From the NCBI RefSeq assembly GCF_008831285.2, contig NC_045140.1:15611796-15675795 (forward strand): a stretch of 64,000 nucleotides of DNA. The letters run 5' to 3'. Shown in pieces: positions 61,601 to 64,000 of the stretch. The translations under genes were made by a program, and so were the position numbers. This stretch comes from Nymphaea colorata (Eukaryota > Streptophyta > Magnoliopsida > Nymphaeales > Nymphaeaceae). The notes under the pieces were generated by a model, which searched no databases, had not been told where the DNA came from, and worked only from the letters and a program-made list of their open reading frames with translations. Numbering within the stretch: position 1 is the stretch's first letter; each line of letters opens with the position of its first letter.

Positions 61601-62946
61601 GAATTACATGTCAAAGAAACACGTGTGATACTATGTTTTCTTCTCCTTAATAAGTCAAACACGTACTGCAATGTGTTCATGGACATGATATAGCAACTAG
61701 CTTTTCCATATAACAAAGTCCTGAGTACAGTATTATTAGCTCTGCAGATGGATCTTATCGATGCACTAGAAGTAAGAAGAGAAATCACCTGACATTTTCC
61801 TTTTCCATTTTTAACAAGGCAAAACAGATCCAGAAGTCCCATTTGTACATGGCCACTGTGCACTCCACCTTTCTGCAAATGAAACTTTGGAACAGTACGG
61901 TCATCAAAGAATGGATTTGAACCATCATATATTCCGTAAGGAGTATTTGAGGTAACCACTGTGATATTCCTGTACCCCATCTCAGCAAAGTCGTTTTCCC
62001 CATTATGGACATGCCCATTTCGCATGATTGATACTGCTATACCAGATGTAAAAGAATCCCACATGAAATAACTCTGCATGGAAGATCTTCCTTTCATTAA
62101 TTTAACTTTTTTATTTTCTTTTCCTACATTTAAGAATTTGCAAATGCAGTCCCAATAGCATAAGGAGCAGAGCATACTGCATAGAACTGGTCATCAAACC
62201 ATGTGTCACGGGCCATTTTTAAGCTTTTAAAGCAGTATTGTGCTTCATATGTCGTTTGTTTCTTTTGGAATTCCATAAAGAATTCCTTGCTAATTGGTAT
62301 TGTGTTTGTTGCGTCAAGTGGAACCAGTGTGATAGGAATGCCAGAATGAAGAACCTGCATTGAAGTTACAGTCAATGCAGCTGGACTACTTAACTACAGA
62401 AAGCAACATATGCAGATACTTGAAAAAAAATGTTGGGAGTATAGAAAAAGAAGCTAAGAATGGAAGTGATCTATAAGTTGTCAAGTTACAAACAAATAAC
62501 AAAGTCAAACTGATAACCAGAACTTAATCATGTTATGAACTTCTAAAAAGTTGTCAGGAACATCTGTCATGGCATTCTTAGGGTCATAACATGTATATCA
62601 TATAGATTACCTGGTATGCGGAAAATGGATCAAGAAAGATATTGAATTCTGCATATGGGTTACTAGTGTAACCTGTGAATAAATTTCCATGATCACCACA
62701 CTGCCCAATCCTGCAGACTGGTCTGGAATTCTCAGGGCAACACCCAGTAGGGTTCTTTGATCTGACACCACCACCCATGACATATATGTGTTCAACATTT
62801 TTCTTCAAATGGGGATGTGTCGTTAGAAAAATGGCAAAATTAGTATGTGCTCCAATTATGATCACTGTAGCTGGACCACTGGACAATGTTTGAATGATCA
62901 CTTCTTGTGCTGTAGGTTGTCCCAGAGGTGAATATCCTCTGTTCCC
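55691..62946 (-). CDS. NSH3: nucleoside hydrolase 3 type, tandem IU-NH domains, 3' part
   Basis: Plant NSH3 proteins are secreted inosine/purine-nucleoside ribohydrolases with two IU-NH domains. Nine exons in gene order: 62611-62946, 62178-62354, 61789-62073, 61138-61260, 60265-60462, 59774-60027, 57838-58042, 56067-56372 and 55691-55987, joining in frame to 726 residues and TAA. The family is near 890, so about 165 N-terminal residues, including the first metal-binding Asp cluster, lie beyond the right edge. Domain 1: [34 protein letters not shown] and GGVHSGHVQ. Domain 2: [52 protein letters not shown] and [10 protein letters not shown]. The C-terminus SAVIGSF-EQK-IW matches the family end. 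In domain 2 the DxDxxxDD cluster is DMDMSIGD, with Gly for one Asp. Confidence 0.94.
57431..57657. repeat. 114-bp tandem duplication inside an NSH3 intron
   Basis: Copies start at 57431 and 57545 (TATTTATTTATATTA...) and end in TGTTGTGTGTGTAT. They are practically identical, so the duplication is recent. It lies in the intron 56373-57837. Confidence 0.93.
58299..58336. repeat. 19-bp tandem repeat within a larger diverged duplication
   Basis: ACATATGTACAAAAGCAA occurs twice in tandem. A wider block with 'gcatact', 'ggat.atttcatgcata' recurs about 130 bp further right (near 58,390-58,460). Both lie in the NSH3 intron 58043-59773. Confidence 0.6.
59300..59465 (-). repeat. dispersed AT-rich repeat, copy 2
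   Basis: Opposite-orientation relative of 51005-51150, with two 'caggggcc(a/g)aa' words around AT-rich runs. It resembles ends of common plant transposable elements, but the class is not clear. It lies in an NSH3 intron. Confidence 0.55.
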
Positions 62947-64000
62947 CTGTTACACACATATTCAATTTTTAGATGCAGTAGATTCCTAATATGCCTGTTT
63001 CATACAAACTGAAGACATTAAATCATATATGGAAAGTACATTCTCAAATGCTGACAATAAGATCATAAAAATATGTTTGTTTCCATCACTAATGTTTTAT
63101 CAACATGAAGCAAAAATAGGATCATAAAAAGGTTGAACTAGAACCTACATTAATTTGCCATTTTCACTTTTTCAGGACAAACTGTTCTATTAATTAATCA
63201 AAGGGAATCATTTAGCAGGATATTTGAAAAGTGAGAAACCTTCATCATATATATATGGACTAAGATTATGCAAGAGCTTATTTTAAAATTTGGTGAATTA
63301 TTACTATTTATGGCATCAAAAAATGTTCGGTGCATAAGTGACAGATTTTTCCACAGATCTAATGGTATTTAATAATTTTTAGGCAGATCCTGGAGGAAAA
63401 AATAGAAAGCATGTGCAAGATCATCACTAAGCAACTAAGTATTCCAAAGCTAAATAATAAGAACTATGGAGCACACAGACGAACAAGAAGAAAATAGAAA
63501 TCCATCAACCGAATAATCAATCTTTTACCAGAAAAGTTTAGAGAGCAAATGAATACTTTGTCAGGAAGGAGATCATGTACACAGTTACTGAGAAAAGATT
63601 GTACTTATGCATTATTCTCATGTTTCCCCACATCTTATCTTTATTCGAGTAACATCTAAGAACCAACCATCCATTTATTTATTCCATTTAACTATGATAT
63701 AGCCTTCATAAATAACTAAAGGCTGAGGATCATGCCTCAGACATCCTCTCTGCACACCTTAATCCACAAGCCCTATGCTAAATCTTGGATTAGTTGCATT
63801 GGCAGGCCTATTTGTTCATAATTCTGTACTGTGCCACAACTGTGCTCTGTATCTGGTGTTGAAGATCTAGAATAACAGCATCATTTGTCATGATGGATAG
63901 CCTCGTTCTTTAATTTCTGAAAGAAAACAAAAACAGCATAAAAACAATCTCTTTGTGGATCCTGATATGTAACATACATCTAAAGATGTCTTAAACTATG
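62947..64000 (-). other. intron of the NSH3 gene (to window edge)
   Basis: The acceptor at 62947-62948 precedes the first visible exon. No match to the missing N-terminal part of domain 1 is seen up to 64000, so the stretch is read as intron. It is AT-rich, without notable repeats. Confidence 0.55.

Noticed and set aside
1-64000. tRNA, rRNA and organellar inserts
   Set aside because: I looked for tRNA-like GGTTCGA/TTC-loop patterns and organellar gene words by eye and found no convincing case. A tRNAscan or BLAST run would be decisive.

Overview
The window is nuclear DNA from a flowering plant. It has multi-exon genes with short GT-AG introns, AT-rich spacers with long (TA)n and (CT)n microsatellites, a decayed Ty1-copia fragment and small TIR elements of the hAT type. 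The protein families are plant-specific (class VI receptor-like cytoplasmic kinase, AHP phosphotransfer protein, tandem-domain NSH3 nucleoside hydrolase). The species cannot be fixed from sequence alone. Nothing here is bacterial, viral or organellar.

Layout, left to right. 1-4,417: 3' part of a coatomer gamma-subunit gene (+), which starts outside the window. 4,418-20,597: a 16-kb gene-poor stretch with two GAGCTCGA-type TIR elements, tandem duplications, a low-confidence two-exon ORF on the minus strand, a possible non-coding leader region and a copia fragment. 20,598-22,783: RLCK-VI (ROP-binding-type) kinase (+). 22,784-30,063: spacer. 30,185-37,923: ATG18g/h-type autophagy gene with a BCAS3 domain (+), preceded by two upstream ORFs. 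39,730-44,680: membrane-anchored prolyl 4-hydroxylase with a ShKT tail (+). 44,681-52,107: spacer with tandem repeats and a GC-rich fold-back. 52,108-53,356: histidine phosphotransfer protein (+). 55,691-62,946: 3' part of an NSH3-type nucleoside hydrolase (-), convergent with AHP and continuing beyond the right edge.

The six confident genes are ordinary housekeeping and signalling genes with no operon-like link: vesicle coat, ROP/kinase signalling, autophagy, cell-wall hydroxyproline formation, cytokinin phosphorelay and nucleoside salvage. The only suggestive pairing is AHP beside NSH3, because cytokinin ribosides are possible substrates of plant nucleoside hydrolases; this is inference.

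I did not find a clear new biological system. The best leads are splice-related. In the kinase gene a 53-bp minisatellite copies an exon end with its splice donor four times, and a later GC-AG intron has a competing perfect GT donor 26 nt downstream. A second GC-AG intron lies in AHP. The ATG18 leader has an upstream ORF that overlaps the main start. A nested GC-rich fold-back between A and T tracts lies at 48.9-49.1 kb. Exon limits were placed by reading splice consensus and protein-family continuity by eye; no alignments or RNA data were available.
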